Part shown: positions 48,113-57,325 of the stretch, one piece after another
Numbering within the stretch: the first letter of the stretch is position 1
Layout of the letters: each line of letters opens with the position of its first letter
Source: Lachnospiraceae bacterium
GTDB lineage: Bacteria > Bacillota > Clostridia > Lachnospirales > Lachnospiraceae
Direction of reading: 5' to 3'
Length of the DNA: 64,000 bases
Assembly: GCA_021203205.1 (NCBI GenBank)
Contig: JAJQBQ010000030.1
Location: 17,043-81,042, forward strand
Position numbers and translations under genes: made by a program
Notes under the pieces: generated by a model
Told to the model about the DNA's origin: nothing
What the model saw: only the letters and a program-made list of their open reading frames with translations
The model's database searches: none

Positions 48113-48228
48113 AAATACCTGCTTGCGGTTGCTGTGAACAGAAGGTTATTTGTTGAAAATTTATGATGATAATTAGTGCAGTCGATGCAGGGATTTAAAA
48201 ACAGCGATTACAGGGAGGAAAGAAGGAG

Positions 48229-48894
48229 ATGGATAAAATTATAACAGACGATATGTTAAAAACACTTATGGAAGCAGCTGCAGATTCGGACACTTCTTTG
48301 CTCCGGGAGCCGGAAGCGGTGTACGGCTGGGAAAAAGCAGAGGGGAATTATACGATAGACGACTATTATGCCCTGCCGGATAATGTGCGTGCGGAACTGA
48401 TCGACGGAATCTTTTATTACCTGTCCGCGCCAACGATTACTCACCAGATTATCAGCGGGCGTTTGTATAATACTCTGGATCGCTACATAGAGGACAAAAA
48501 CGGAGATTGCGTACCGCTGATTGCGCCGTGTGACGTGCAGCCGGATCGCGAGGATGACCGGTGGATGATCCAGCCGGATGTGATGGTGGTGTGTGACAGG
48601 AATAAGCTCGAAGATGACCGCTGTGTGCGGGGAGCACCGGATTTCGTGGCGGAAGTTCTCTCGCCATCCACAAAAAAGAGGGATCGCACGGTCAAACGCA
48701 GGAAATACCGGGAAACAGGTGTCCGCGAATACTGGATGATTGATCCGGAGACGGAGATGATCGAGGTGTACATTTTTAAGAGTACCGAGACGGATGTTTT
48801 ACCGAGGGTGTATCCGTTTCACGAGACAGTCCCGGTCAGCATCTTCTGCGGAGACTGCAAGGTGGATTTTGCGAAGATTACCAGACGGAGATAG
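48229..48894 (+). CDS. Uma2-family (DUF820) putative restriction-like nuclease, copy 1
   Basis: The 221-aa protein has the Uma2 layout. An N-terminal YTIDDYYALPDNVRAELIDG is followed by APTITHQ, then the PD-(D/E)XK-like core: QPDVMVVCD, FVAEVLSPSTKKRDRTVKRRKY and GVREYWMIDPE. Uma2 proteins share the restriction-endonuclease fold and are common in many copies; their biological role is not established. The gene begins right after an AAAGAAGGAG site. Its twin starts 21 bp after its stop, and the two are very similar at DNA level. Confidence 0.88.
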   Translation: MDKIITDDMLKTLMEAAADSDTSLLREPEAVYGWEKAEGNYTIDDYYALPDNVRAELIDGIFYYLSAPTITHQIISGRLYNTLDRYIEDKNGDCVPLIAPCDVQPDREDDRWMIQPDVMVVCDRNKLEDDRCVRGAPDFVAEVLSPSTKKRDRTVKRRKYRETGVREYWMIDPETEMIEVYIFKSTETDVLPRVYPFHETVPVSIFCGDCKVDFAKITRRR

Positions 48895-48915
48895 ATGAAG
48901 TAAGGACGAAAAAGG

Positions 48916-49575
48916 GTGGAAAAAGATAATATTATCACAGATGACATTTCGAAAATGCCTGCGGAGACAAGCGGGGATACAGAATCCTTACGGCTGCGGG
49001 AGCCGGAGACGGCGTACGGCTGGGAAAAGGCAGAGGGGGAATATACGATAGACGACTACTATGCTCTGCCGGATGATGTGCGTGCGGAACTGATCGACGG
49101 TATCTTTTATTACCTGTCCGCGCCGACAATTACTCATCAGAGGCTCGGAGGCTGGTTGTATTATGTGTTGCTTCGATATATAAAGGAGCAAGGCGGAGAT
49201 TGCGTACCGCTGATTGCGCCGTGTGACGTGCAGCCGGATCGTGAGGATGACCGGTGGATGATCCAGCCGGATGTGATGGTGGTGTGTGACAGGAACAAGC
49301 TCGAAGATGACCGCTGTGTTCGGGGAGCACCGGATTTCGTGGCGGAAGTTCTCTCGCCATCCACAAAGAAGAGGGATCGAACGGTCAAACGCAGAAAATA
49401 CCGGGAAACAGGTGTCCGCGAATACTGGATCATTGACCCGGAGACGGAAATGATCGAGGTGTACATTTTTAAGAGTACCGGGATGGATGTTTTGCCGAGA
49501 GTATATCGGTTTTATGAGGCAGTCCCTGTCAGCATTTTCTGCGGAAACTGTAAGGTAAACTTCAGTGAATTGTGA
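48916..49575 (+). CDS. Uma2-family (DUF820) putative restriction-like nuclease, copy 2
   Basis: A GTG start at 48916 gives 219 aa aligned end to end with copy 1. The region 49194-49463 matches 48501-48770 almost base for base, with mostly third-position changes. The copies differ most near the N-terminus (KMPAETSGDTESLRLREPET here) and in the RLGGWLYYVLLRYIKEQGGD stretch. The same PD-(D/E)XK-like residues are kept. It arose by tandem duplication. The 200 bp after it hold no gene. Confidence 0.88.
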   Translation: MEKDNIITDDISKMPAETSGDTESLRLREPETAYGWEKAEGEYTIDDYYALPDDVRAELIDGIFYYLSAPTITHQRLGGWLYYVLLRYIKEQGGDCVPLIAPCDVQPDREDDRWMIQPDVMVVCDRNKLEDDRCVRGAPDFVAEVLSPSTKKRDRTVKRRKYRETGVREYWIIDPETEMIEVYIFKSTGMDVLPRVYRFYEAVPVSIFCGNCKVNFSEL

Positions 49576-49778
49576 TATACGAAAAAAGATGGAAGTCAGG
49601 GCATAGAAGCCGGAACCCCCGCATAATTATAGAGCGTGTGCTTGAGAAGACGGCCGGTTGTGGAGAAATCCACATGCACGGTGGTCTGACGCGGACGGAT
49701 GCTGCAAATGGCGGCGCATGATCGGCAGATCCGTTTGCGTGACTGCCGGACGTATATAGGAAGCGGGGGTGCGGGTAT

Positions 49779-51047
49779 ATGGAAAAGCTGAGTCGGGTGC
49801 TTTCTGATTTTGGATTGGAGCCGGAGAAAATGACCAGAGTACGTGGCGGCTTCCTCCTGGAGACGGAGGATGGTCTGCGGATGCTTCAGGAATATCGCGG
49901 CGGCACCGCAAAGCTGACGGCTGCGGAAACGCTGCAGAAATTCCTGAGAGGGAAGGGTTTCTTTCGGACGGATCTGCTCCTTCGCTCGAAGAAGGGGGAA
50001 CTCTCCTCCCGGGATGTGGACGGGACGGTTTATGTGTTAAAAGAGTGGTTTGAGGGGCAGGAGTGCAGTCGGGAGAACCGGGGAGACCTCTTTGCGGGTA
50101 TGGAACTGCTCGCAGAACTGCACGGGATGATGGAGCAGACGGAGTTTGCTGCGGATCTTCATCCGGAAGAAAGTGAGAAGCAGCCGGACGGTGAAGCAAA
50201 TGGAAAAGGAAAGTCCGTGAATGACGCTGGCAGCAGGGCGGAGAAGGCATCGAATGACGCTGGCAGTGTGGAGGAAAAAAACAGCGGCGAAATCCGGAAG
50301 GTGAGAAGTATCGGAGCAGAAAACCTTCCTGTCATCTTTGAAAAAAGGATCCGCGAGCTCCGCCGTGCGCGAAATTATTTGAGAGGCCGCCGCAGGAAGA
50401 CAGATTACGAATCTGAGCTGCTAAGACATGCGGATTATTATATTTCCTGTGGGGAAAAAGCGCTGAGAAGGCTGGAGGCTTCGCGCTATGAAAGCCTGCG
50501 GGAGTCGGCGATGGAGAACGGGACAATTGTTCATGGAGCTTATCACTACCATAACATTCTTATTTTATCATCCGGGCAGGAGGCTTCGGCCGGTGTGCGG
50601 GAAGGAGCAGAAAGCAGGGAAACGGCATCACCGAAAAGCAGGGAAGCCGCAACCCCGGAAAGCAGGGCGGCCGCAACAAGGCTGTCCGGAAGACAGCGGA
50701 GCAGTCAGGGAGCACGGTCTGTCGCCGTGGCTGTGAATTTTGAGAGGATGGCTGTGGGCCTTCAGGTCACGGATGTCTATGATTATATAAGAAAAATTCT
50801 GGAAAAGAATGCCTGGAACAGGGAGCTTGGATACCGCCTGATCGAACGCTACCGGCGCGAAAGGCCCATGTCGGCGGATGAGATGGAAATTTTGAGGATC
50901 CTGTTCCTTTTTCCGGAGAAGTACTGGAAGCTGGTAAACCACTACTGCAACCACAGCAAATCCTGGCTGCCCGGAAAAAATCCGGAAAAGCTGGCGACAC
51001 TCGTGCGGCAGGAAGAGGCGCGGGTCAGGTTCGTGGAAGGAATATGA
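49779..51047 (+). CDS. CotS-like spore coat kinase-fold protein with low-complexity insertions
   Basis: The 422-aa protein resembles the CotS family, aminoglycoside-phosphotransferase-like proteins of the spore coat: MEKLSRVLSDFGLEPEK, a GGFLLETEDGLRMLQEY lobe, VDGTVYVLKEWFEGQEC, ELLAELHGMM, and the late IVHGAYHYHNIL, where kinases carry the catalytic H-G-D-x-x-x-x-N loop; here the Asp is Ala. The end (YPxK-type FPEKYWKLVNHY, then KSWLPGKNPEKL) matches the family. Two stretches are repetitive and not part of the fold: about 128-170 (KGKSVNDAGSRAEKASNDAG) and about 268-312 (SRETASPKSREAATPESRAA). The family call is moderate; kinase activity is doubtful. It suggests a spore former. Confidence 0.7.
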   Translation: MEKLSRVLSDFGLEPEKMTRVRGGFLLETEDGLRMLQEYRGGTAKLTAAETLQKFLRGKGFFRTDLLLRSKKGELSSRDVDGTVYVLKEWFEGQECSRENRGDLFAGMELLAELHGMMEQTEFAADLHPEESEKQPDGEANGKGKSVNDAGSRAEKASNDAGSVEEKNSGEIRKVRSIGAENLPVIFEKRIRELRRARNYLRGRRRKTDYESELLRHADYYISCGEKALRRLEASRYESLRESAMENGTIVHGAYHYHNILILSSGQEASAGVREGAESRETASPKSREAATPESRAAATRLSGRQRSSQGARSVAVAVNFERMAVGLQVTDVYDYIRKILEKNAWNRELGYRLIERYRRERPMSADEMEILRILFLFPEKYWKLVNHYCNHSKSWLPGKNPEKLATLVRQEEARVRFVEGI

Positions 51048-51131
51048 GATTATTCACGGTATCGCTCTAATTCACGGTCGCTTTTTACCAAAAAAGAAAA
51101 AATTTGGGTTTCATTTTATCCAATCGTGTTA

Positions 51132-51137
51132 TATAAT
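51132..51137 (+). promoter_or_regulatory. Possible -10 element of the phosphoglucomutase gene
   Basis: TATAAT lies 121 bp before the start; the -35 match 17 bases upstream (TTTCAT) is poor. Confidence 0.35.
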
Positions 51138-51257
51138 ACACCCATCTTTGGCCGGGCGGATTTCACCGTCGGGGCAGTGAGAAGGTATAAGGTGAAGAAA
51201 CGGCGGCTGCCTGCTTTCACCGGTGAGAGTGATTTATATTAAGGAGGTTTTTGACCA

Positions 51258-52997
51258 ATGGGCTATCAGGAAACATATCAGTCATGGCTCGACAATCCGT
51301 ATTTTGACGAAGCGACAAAGGCGGAATTAAAGGCCATCGCAGATAATGAGAAGGAAAAAGAAGACCGTTTTTACATGGATCTGGAGTTCGGTACCGCAGG
51401 GCTCCGCGGCGTCATCGGCGCGGGCACGAACCGCATGAACACCTACACGGTGCGCCGGGCGACCCAGGGCCTTGCAAATTATATCATCAAACAGAACGGT
51501 CAGGCAAAGGGCGTGGCCATTTCCTACGACTCCAGAAGGATGTCGCCGGAGTTCGCGGATGAGGCGGCGCTGTGCCTGGCGGCCAACGGCATCAAGGCAT
51601 ATGTGTTTGAGTCTCTCCGCCCGACCCCGATGCTTTCCTTCGCGGTTCGCTACCTGCACTGCATCGCGGGCATTAACATTACCGCCAGCCACAACCCGGC
51701 CGAGTACAATGGCTACAAGGTTTACTGGGAGGACGGCGCGCAGATCACGCCGCCTCACGACACCGGCATCATGGACGAGGTGAAAGCGGTGACCGACTTC
51801 GCGAACGTGAAGACGATGGACAAGGACGCTGCCGTTGCGGCCGGTCTCTATGAAGTCATCGGCGCGAAGGTGGATGACGCTTACATCGCGGAGCTGAAGA
51901 AGCAGGTTCGCCATCAGGACAGCATCGACGCAGTGCAGAAGGATCTCACCATCGTCTACACGCCGCTGCACGGCACCGGCAACATTCCGGCCCGCCGCAT
52001 CTTAAAAGAGCTGGGCTTTGAGAATGTCTATGTAGTACCGGAGCAGGAGCTTCCGGACGGCAATTTCCCGACCGTCAGCTACCCGAACCCGGAGGCTGCC
52101 GAGGCTTTCGAACTGGCGTTAAAGCTGGCGAAGGAAAAGGATGCGGATCTCGTGCTTGCCACCGACCCGGACGCGGACCGTCTCGGCGTGTATGTAAAGG
52201 ACGCGAAGACCGGCGAATATATCACACTGACCGGCAATATGTCCGGCTGCCTGCTTGCGGAATATGAGATCAGCCAGATCAAAGAGCTAAACGGCGGAAA
52301 GCTGCCGGAGGACGGCGCGCTGGTGAAGACCATCGTGACCACGAACCTGGCGGACGCCATCGCGAAGAACTACGGCATTCGTCTGATCGAGGTGCTGACA
52401 GGCTTCAAGTATATCGGCCAGCAGATTCTGGGCTTTGAGGAGTCCGGCAAGGGCACCTACCTCTTTGGCTTTGAGGAGTCCTACGGCTGCCTGATCGGCA
52501 CGCACGCCCGGGACAAGGACGCTATCGTGGCGACCATGGCTCTCTGCGAGGCGGCTGCATATTATAAGACCCAGGGTAAGACCCTCTGGGATGCCATGAT
52601 CGACATGTACGAGAAGTACGGCTATTATAAGGATGCCGTGAAGTCCATTACCTTAAAGGGCATCGAGGGTCTCGCGAAGATTCAGGATATCATGAACGCG
52701 CTCCGCGCCAACACCCCGGCGAAGATCGGCGAGTACGATGTTCTGTCCGCCCGCGATTACAAGCTGGACACCATCAAAGACATGGCCACGGGTGAAGTGA
52801 CGCCGACCGGACTGCCGAAGTCCAATGTTCTGTATTATGATCTGAACAACAACGCGTGGATCTGCGTGCGTCCGTCCGGCACCGAGCCGAAGATCAAGAT
52901 CTACTACGGTGTGAAGGGCGCGTCCTTAGAGGATGCGGACGCAAAGAGCGCGGAGCTCGGCGCAAAGATCATCGGCATGGTGGATGACCTGATGTGA
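51258..52997 (+). CDS. Alpha-phosphoglucomutase/phosphomannomutase
   Basis: The 579-aa enzyme interconverts glucose-1-phosphate and glucose-6-phosphate. The phosphoserine is Ser144 in GINITASHNPAEYNGYKVYW. The metal site is LATDPDADRLGVYV. The sugar-binding loop is FGFEESYGCLIG, and the phosphate-binding end is VRPSGTEPKIKIYY. All four key loops are intact, and the length is that of the long PgcA-type family. AAGGAGG lies before the ATG. It could link glycogen breakdown by GlgP (43237) to glycolysis or supply sugar phosphates for cell-surface polymers. Confidence 0.95.
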   Translation: MGYQETYQSWLDNPYFDEATKAELKAIADNEKEKEDRFYMDLEFGTAGLRGVIGAGTNRMNTYTVRRATQGLANYIIKQNGQAKGVAISYDSRRMSPEFADEAALCLAANGIKAYVFESLRPTPMLSFAVRYLHCIAGINITASHNPAEYNGYKVYWEDGAQITPPHDTGIMDEVKAVTDFANVKTMDKDAAVAAGLYEVIGAKVDDAYIAELKKQVRHQDSIDAVQKDLTIVYTPLHGTGNIPARRILKELGFENVYVVPEQELPDGNFPTVSYPNPEAAEAFELALKLAKEKDADLVLATDPDADRLGVYVKDAKTGEYITLTGNMSGCLLAEYEISQIKELNGGKLPEDGALVKTIVTTNLADAIAKNYGIRLIEVLTGFKYIGQQILGFEESGKGTYLFGFEESYGCLIGTHARDKDAIVATMALCEAAAYYKTQGKTLWDAMIDMYEKYGYYKDAVKSITLKGIEGLAKIQDIMNALRANTPAKIGEYDVLSARDYKLDTIKDMATGEVTPTGLPKSNVLYYDLNNNAWICVRPSGTEPKIKIYYGVKGASLEDADAKSAELGAKIIGMVDDLM

Positions 52998-52999
52998 TT

Positions 53000-53168
53000 T
53001 GAAGTTCCGCCGAGAGGAACTTCGCGACATTTCGCTTACGCGAAAGACGGAACACCAGGGGATTGAGACCCGCCAAAACATGAGGATGCAGCCATTTTTC
53101 GAAGAAAAACTGGAGTGCTGAAGTTCCGCAAGGCGGAACTTAGTGACCTTATGTGCTTACGCGAAAGT
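53000..53168 (+). repeat. Two imperfect copies of a hairpin-containing repeat
   Basis: TGAAGTTCCGC...GGAACTTCGCGAC...CTTACGCGAAAG (53000-53046) recurs as TGAAGTTCCGC...CGGAACTTAGTGAC...CTTACGCGAAAG (53119-53168). Each copy can fold a GAAGTTCC/GGAACTT hairpin. No gene lies in 52998-53358, although a frame is open from 53143. Confidence 0.7.
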
Positions 53169-53358
53169 CAGAATCCGCGGTGTTATCACAGTGCAGAAAA
53201 TCGAATCGGAAGTAAGAGAGGGCGGGAGGTTGCGGCTTCCCGCCCGTTTGAAATATAGCAAAAAGTACCGTCCATCGTTCGGGGTTATCACAAAGCATGA
53301 ACTCCGGCGTCTCGACGGCCATCCGTATTCACACTTTTCAAAATATCGGGAGCAGCAA

Positions 53359-54981
53359 ATGAGCAAAAAATCCACCGGAAAAACCCGGGAGAAATCAAAT
53401 TCAAACAGAAATCAGGCAGAACATCTGACAGCACGCATGAAAACAAACCTGAACGGGAGAACAATCACGGAAAGAATCGGAATTTTGTATGTGGTATGTA
53501 TGCTTCTGGTTTTCCCGCTTTTCTTTCATGACTATTTTTTTGACATCACGAAAACAAAATACCTCTTTTTTGCGGTTGTGACGCTTGTCGGTTTTTCGCT
53601 GGCGGCTTTAAGTCTTCTGGTTCAGGACGACATGCTCTCGCAGCTCAGAGTGCTGAAACCGTCCGGGGCGGCGGATTACTGGATGCTGGCCTGGGTGGCG
53701 GTAAGTATTGTAAGCTGCATTGCTTCGGTCGATCGTGCCGCTTCCGTTTCCGGGGCGGACGCCAGGTGGCAGGGGCTGCTGGCGGTATTTCTGTATGCCC
53801 TGGCTTATTACATCATGTCGCGCTGTGTGGAGATCGAAAAAATATTCTGCTATATTTTTCTGGCTCCGGGCTGTCTGAATGCGCTGCTTGGCGTGTTGAA
53901 TCACTTTGGGGTGGATCCCCTTGGCTTCTATGAGCGGATGAAGGAGGCACAGATTCCGAAGTTTATGGGAACGATCGGAAACATCAATATGTTTGCCGGT
54001 TACATGTGTCTTGTGTTTGCCGGAGTATTTGTCCTGTTCCTTTTTGAAAAGAAACGGTCGAAACAGATTCTCTGGGGAGTGCTGCTTCTGGCTACGCTCG
54101 GCCATCTGGCGGGGAACAGCGACTTAAGCTATGCGGGGCTCGGCGTGACCGTGCTCGTGCTGTTCGCCGTTTCATGGAAGAAAAAAACATCGATGCCCCG
54201 TCTGTTTTACGGGGGTGCGGTGGTGTTCGCAGGTTACTGCCTGTTTTATATTCTGCAGGACAAATTTGCGGCGAACGCGGTGAGCATGGAAGGCATATCA
54301 AAAGAACTGCTTGCCCACGGCGGCCTGCTGCCTGTGGGTGCGGCTGTGTGCGTGGCAGTGGGGGTGTTGTACCGGCTGATTCTGGCCCGCAGGGAGCGTG
54401 AAAACAGCGATTCTGATCAGAAAAAATGCGCGGCGGATATCTGCTTTCATGTACTGTCTGTCTGCATCCTGTTGCTTGCGGCCGTTTTCCTCATCGTGGC
54501 AAGCCGCATGGAAGAGATCGCGGCCTTTTTCACCTTTAACGACACCTGGGGCGATTACCGCGGCTTTGTCTGGACCAGGCTGTGGCAGCTGTTCTGCGAT
54601 TTTTCGCCTGTGCGGATGCTGATCGGCAGCGGGCCGGGCACGGTCAAAACTCTGCTGAACGATTACTGTTACGATGAGATGAAGGAGCTGACGGGAGTTG
54701 TCTATGATGCCGCGCACAATGAATATCTGCAGTATCTGGTGACGACCGGCATCGCAGGACTTGTGACGTACGCGGGCTTCCTCGGTTCGGTATTTCTCCG
54801 CGGCTTCCGCGCGCTCGGAAGGGCGCTGTCTGAGGAGAAAAAGATCTGCCTGATGTTCGGGCTGGCCATCGTGGCCGCCTATGCGGGACAGGCGGCATTC
54901 AGCCTCGCGCAGCCGATCACGACACCGTTCCTCTTCGTGTTCCTGGGGTGGATTGAAAAAGCGGGGAAGGAAGAAACGTAA
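53359..54981 (+). CDS. O-antigen ligase-like (Wzy_C) membrane protein
   Basis: ATG 53359 (MSKKSTGKTREKSN) has GGGAG 7 bases upstream and gives 540 aa; the frame is open further upstream but crosses the repeat element. A basic N-terminal tail is followed by about ten to twelve hydrophobic segments (for example GILYVVCMLLVFPLFFHDYF and TLVGFSLAALSLLV). The Wzy_C hallmark is in the large loop and after it: RLWQLF, IGSGPGTVK and AAHNEYLQYLVTTGIAGL. Proteins of this family join or polymerise glycan chains on the outer face of the membrane. The substrate is unknown. No other glycan-assembly gene is adjacent. Confidence 0.82.
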   Translation: MSKKSTGKTREKSNSNRNQAEHLTARMKTNLNGRTITERIGILYVVCMLLVFPLFFHDYFFDITKTKYLFFAVVTLVGFSLAALSLLVQDDMLSQLRVLKPSGAADYWMLAWVAVSIVSCIASVDRAASVSGADARWQGLLAVFLYALAYYIMSRCVEIEKIFCYIFLAPGCLNALLGVLNHFGVDPLGFYERMKEAQIPKFMGTIGNINMFAGYMCLVFAGVFVLFLFEKKRSKQILWGVLLLATLGHLAGNSDLSYAGLGVTVLVLFAVSWKKKTSMPRLFYGGAVVFAGYCLFYILQDKFAANAVSMEGISKELLAHGGLLPVGAAVCVAVGVLYRLILARRERENSDSDQKKCAADICFHVLSVCILLLAAVFLIVASRMEEIAAFFTFNDTWGDYRGFVWTRLWQLFCDFSPVRMLIGSGPGTVKTLLNDYCYDEMKELTGVVYDAAHNEYLQYLVTTGIAGLVTYAGFLGSVFLRGFRALGRALSEEKKICLMFGLAIVAAYAGQAAFSLAQPITTPFLFVFLGWIEKAGKEET

Positions 54982-55173
54982 TCTTCGGGGTCAACAGAAT
55001 ATGACTTGCGTTTCATATTTTTGTTCCCGGCATCCGGGATGTCCGGAAGAAAACAGTGAATGACGAAAGAAACAGTCAGAGAGAAAAACCAAAGAAGTAT
55101 CGGGGAATCGATCGGACAGAGGTGATTTGGCAACTTTTTTCGACAAAACTTACGCTTTTATACGCAAGAGGAA

Positions 55174-55202
55174 TTGATTTTTTTTGAATTAGCGATTATA
55201 AT
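55174..55202 (+). promoter_or_regulatory. Promoter of the amidase-like gene
   Basis: TTGATT (55174-55179) and TATAAT (55197-55202) are 17 bases apart, 63 bp before the start. The rest of 54982-55246 has no gene. Confidence 0.75.
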
Positions 55203-55264
55203 AACTAAAGTTTGGGGTTTACGTAGCCTCGTGGTTACTGCACAGAATGGATGGAGGTCTACTT

Positions 55265-56158
55265 ATGAGCAATGAAGAAAAAACCGGTGGGGAGAGCAGA
55301 GTCTCGGAAAGAAGAAAAAGAGAACGTCAGAACTTTATCCTGAACGTCACGGCGATCGGGCTCATGGTGGCGGTGGCGATCGTGCTGGTTGCGGTGCTGA
55401 TCACGATGATAAAGCTGAAATCCGGCGAGGCGTCAAAGCAGGAAGATCCTGAACAGAGCGCATCGAATACGACGGAAGAGGATACGACGACAACGGCAGA
55501 GCCGGAGGAGACGACGACGGTGTCGACCGTATTGGTGGGCGAAGGTCATGTCATCTGTCTGGATCCGGGCCACGGCGGCGATGCGACCGGCGAGGTGGTC
55601 GGTGACCGCACGGAAAAAGAGGAAGACCTGGAGATTGCCACGCTGATTAAGGCATCGCTGGAAGAACTGGGGTACACGGTGGTGCTGACCCGCTCGGACG
55701 ACACGAATCCGGGCTATCAGGATCGGGCAACGACTGCCGCGAACGCAAATGCGGAGGCCATGGTGGTAATCCACCGGACGAGCGATTCCGAGTACGGAGA
55801 CGCCACGATCGAGACGGGCGCGAGCATTTATGTGGCGAGCGCGGGCTCTGATGAGGGAACGGCGCTGGGCAATTCGATTTTAAGCGCGCTGGACGCGTCA
55901 GGGACAGGCATCACGGTGAACAGTGTTCACACAGGCTTCATCTCGAATTCCGGCAGTGATTATTCCGTGGTGACAGCGGCCATGTCGAACAATATCACCA
56001 CATGTGTCCTGATTCTCGGAAATATGTCCTCCGACACGGATAATGAAGGATATGACACCTATAAGACACAGTATGCCGCGGCAGTCGCGGAAGGAATCAG
56101 CAATTATGTGCTTTCCGTGGCGGACAGCGAAGCTGAGACAACGGTTGCTGAAGAGTAG
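55265..56158 (+). CDS. Membrane-anchored Amidase_3-like protein lacking the expected catalytic Glu
   Basis: ATG 55265 follows GGAGGT at the right distance; an ATG at 55247 does not. The 297-aa protein has one transmembrane anchor (residues about 24-49), an acidic Thr/Glu linker, and an N-acetylmuramoyl-L-alanine amidase fold. Zinc ligands are present: H103 (LDPGHGG), E120 (KEEDLEIA) and H170 (VVIHRTSD). The catalytic Glu expected in the late VLxExGFxSN motif is not found; the matching stretch reads VLILGNMSSD, with Leu251 in its place. It may thus be a binding or regulatory homolog, or have shifted its catalytic residue. The C-terminus ends in ETTVAEE. Confidence 0.8.
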   Translation: MSNEEKTGGESRVSERRKRERQNFILNVTAIGLMVAVAIVLVAVLITMIKLKSGEASKQEDPEQSASNTTEEDTTTTAEPEETTTVSTVLVGEGHVICLDPGHGGDATGEVVGDRTEKEEDLEIATLIKASLEELGYTVVLTRSDDTNPGYQDRATTAANANAEAMVVIHRTSDSEYGDATIETGASIYVASAGSDEGTALGNSILSALDASGTGITVNSVHTGFISNSGSDYSVVTAAMSNNITTCVLILGNMSSDTDNEGYDTYKTQYAAAVAEGISNYVLSVADSEAETTVAEE

Positions 56159-56250
56159 AACATTGGCAGTCTGTGGGCTGATGGAAGAAAAAAAGCTGTT
56201 CCGGTTTTTGATTGTTTCGAGAACGGAAACAGTATGCGGTAAAACACCGG

Positions 56251-56278
56251 GGCTGGTGCGAAAGCATCAGCCTTTTTT
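56251..56278 (+). terminator. Rho-independent terminator with GAAA tetraloop
   Basis: GGCTGGTGC pairs with GCATCAGCC around GAAA, followed by six T. Confidence 0.9.
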
Positions 56279-56385
56279 CGGTTATTGACAAAAGCCAATC
56301 GGTTCACAGCCGCCTGTCAGGTTCGTCAGATGAACCGCCTGGCCTGCTCGTAATGGGTATCTTATGGTCTGACGAGCGGTGCCGT

Positions 56386-57225
56386 TTATTTGGCAGCGAT
56401 GTATTCATGCTCTCTGCGGTGAATTCTGCCTAAAATCAGGTCGGTGAAAAAGATCAGATAGCCGACGGCCAGGAAGCAGGCGAAGTAGATGCCGATATAG
56501 ATGTACACGCGTGCGCCGACGAGATCGACATTCAGGAAAAAATACGGATATTTTCCGGTGCGTGTGAGCACCTCTTCCTCACAGCACAGGGCGCGGAGAG
56601 CGGTAAACAGCAGGTAGAAGGCCGGCGCGAGCATCCACCGGAGGGGACTGTAAGCGTGAAGCCGGCCCTTTGGGGTAAATAAAAGCCAGTCCAGAGTGAT
56701 GAGAGCCGGCGCCACATAGTGGGCGAGGAAGCTTTTCATCGGCAGGCCGAGAACCCCACCGGTGAACGTGCGGCTGAACAGGACAACCGCGTGATTGCAC
56801 AGAAAAGTGACAAGAATGCAGAGCGTTGCGGTAAATTTGAGTTCATGGAAAGCTGGGAGATACGGGGGTTCCGGATCTGCATGGAAGCCGCCGAGGGTCG
56901 AAGCATGGTCGAAGCGGTCAGCCGTCGGGTCTGAGTCGAAGCTGACAGCTGTCGAATTCGCGTTGAAGCTGTGCGGTGACGAATCTGAAACGGATGACTG
57001 GACGGAGGGATCAGCGCGAATTGTACGGATTCTCCGGAAATCCTGCCGCAGGAGCAAAAGTACACAGATCAGGCACAGCAGATTGCTCTGGACGGTAAAG
57101 AAAGAAAAATTATGCGCGGTCGTATCGCCGTCGGTGCAGGAGAAATGCAGCAGAATTCCCCAGGTCAGGAAAACGGCGGTCAGAGAGCGGTAAGCGGTTC
57201 TCAGGTAAGTATTTTGAATATACAT
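56386..57225 (-). CDS. Pr6Pr-like integral membrane protein with low-complexity loop
   Basis: The start at 57225 (MYIQNTYLRTAYRSLTAVFL) has GAGGT 8 bases upstream; the frame is open to 57303. The 279-aa protein has about six hydrophobic segments and the pattern NFSFFTVQSNLLC and FLAHYVAPALITLDWLLF, then YPYFFLNVDLVG, characteristic of the Pr6Pr family, whose function is unknown. Between the second and third helices, residues about 68-125 are a soluble loop made of imperfect repeats (ADPSVQSSVSDSSPHSFNAN, FDSDPTADRFD), encoded by DNA with a recurring GTCGAAGC. This loop is not expected in the family. A terminator from the amidase gene lies between the two convergent genes. Confidence 0.78.
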   Translation of the reverse strand: MYIQNTYLRTAYRSLTAVFLTWGILLHFSCTDGDTTAHNFSFFTVQSNLLCLICVLLLLRQDFRRIRTIRADPSVQSSVSDSSPHSFNANSTAVSFDSDPTADRFDHASTLGGFHADPEPPYLPAFHELKFTATLCILVTFLCNHAVVLFSRTFTGGVLGLPMKSFLAHYVAPALITLDWLLFTPKGRLHAYSPLRWMLAPAFYLLFTALRALCCEEEVLTRTGKYPYFFLNVDLVGARVYIYIGIYFACFLAVGYLIFFTDLILGRIHRREHEYIAAK

Positions 57226-57264
57226 GCGTGGTACCTCGCGTGTGATCAGTAAATAAAATGGTTT

Positions 57265-57325
57265 AAATGCTTCATATTGATTCCGGATTGGGGTTCGTGA
57301 CACCGTACTTTTGACTCTGGTATCA
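57265..57325 (+). repeat. Interspersed intergenic repeat, copy upstream of alr
   Basis: AAATGCTTCATATTGATTCC at 57265 resembles the motif at 45846, and ACTTTTGACTCTGGTATC at 57308 nearly equals 38019-38036. A third partial copy (CTTTTGCCCCTGGTGTC) is at 57505. The rest of 57226-57546 holds no clear gene. Confidence 0.55.

Noticed and set aside
53143..53358. N-terminal extension of the O-antigen ligase-like protein
   Set aside because: It crosses a repeated hairpin element, and a good ribosome binding site marks the ATG at 53359.
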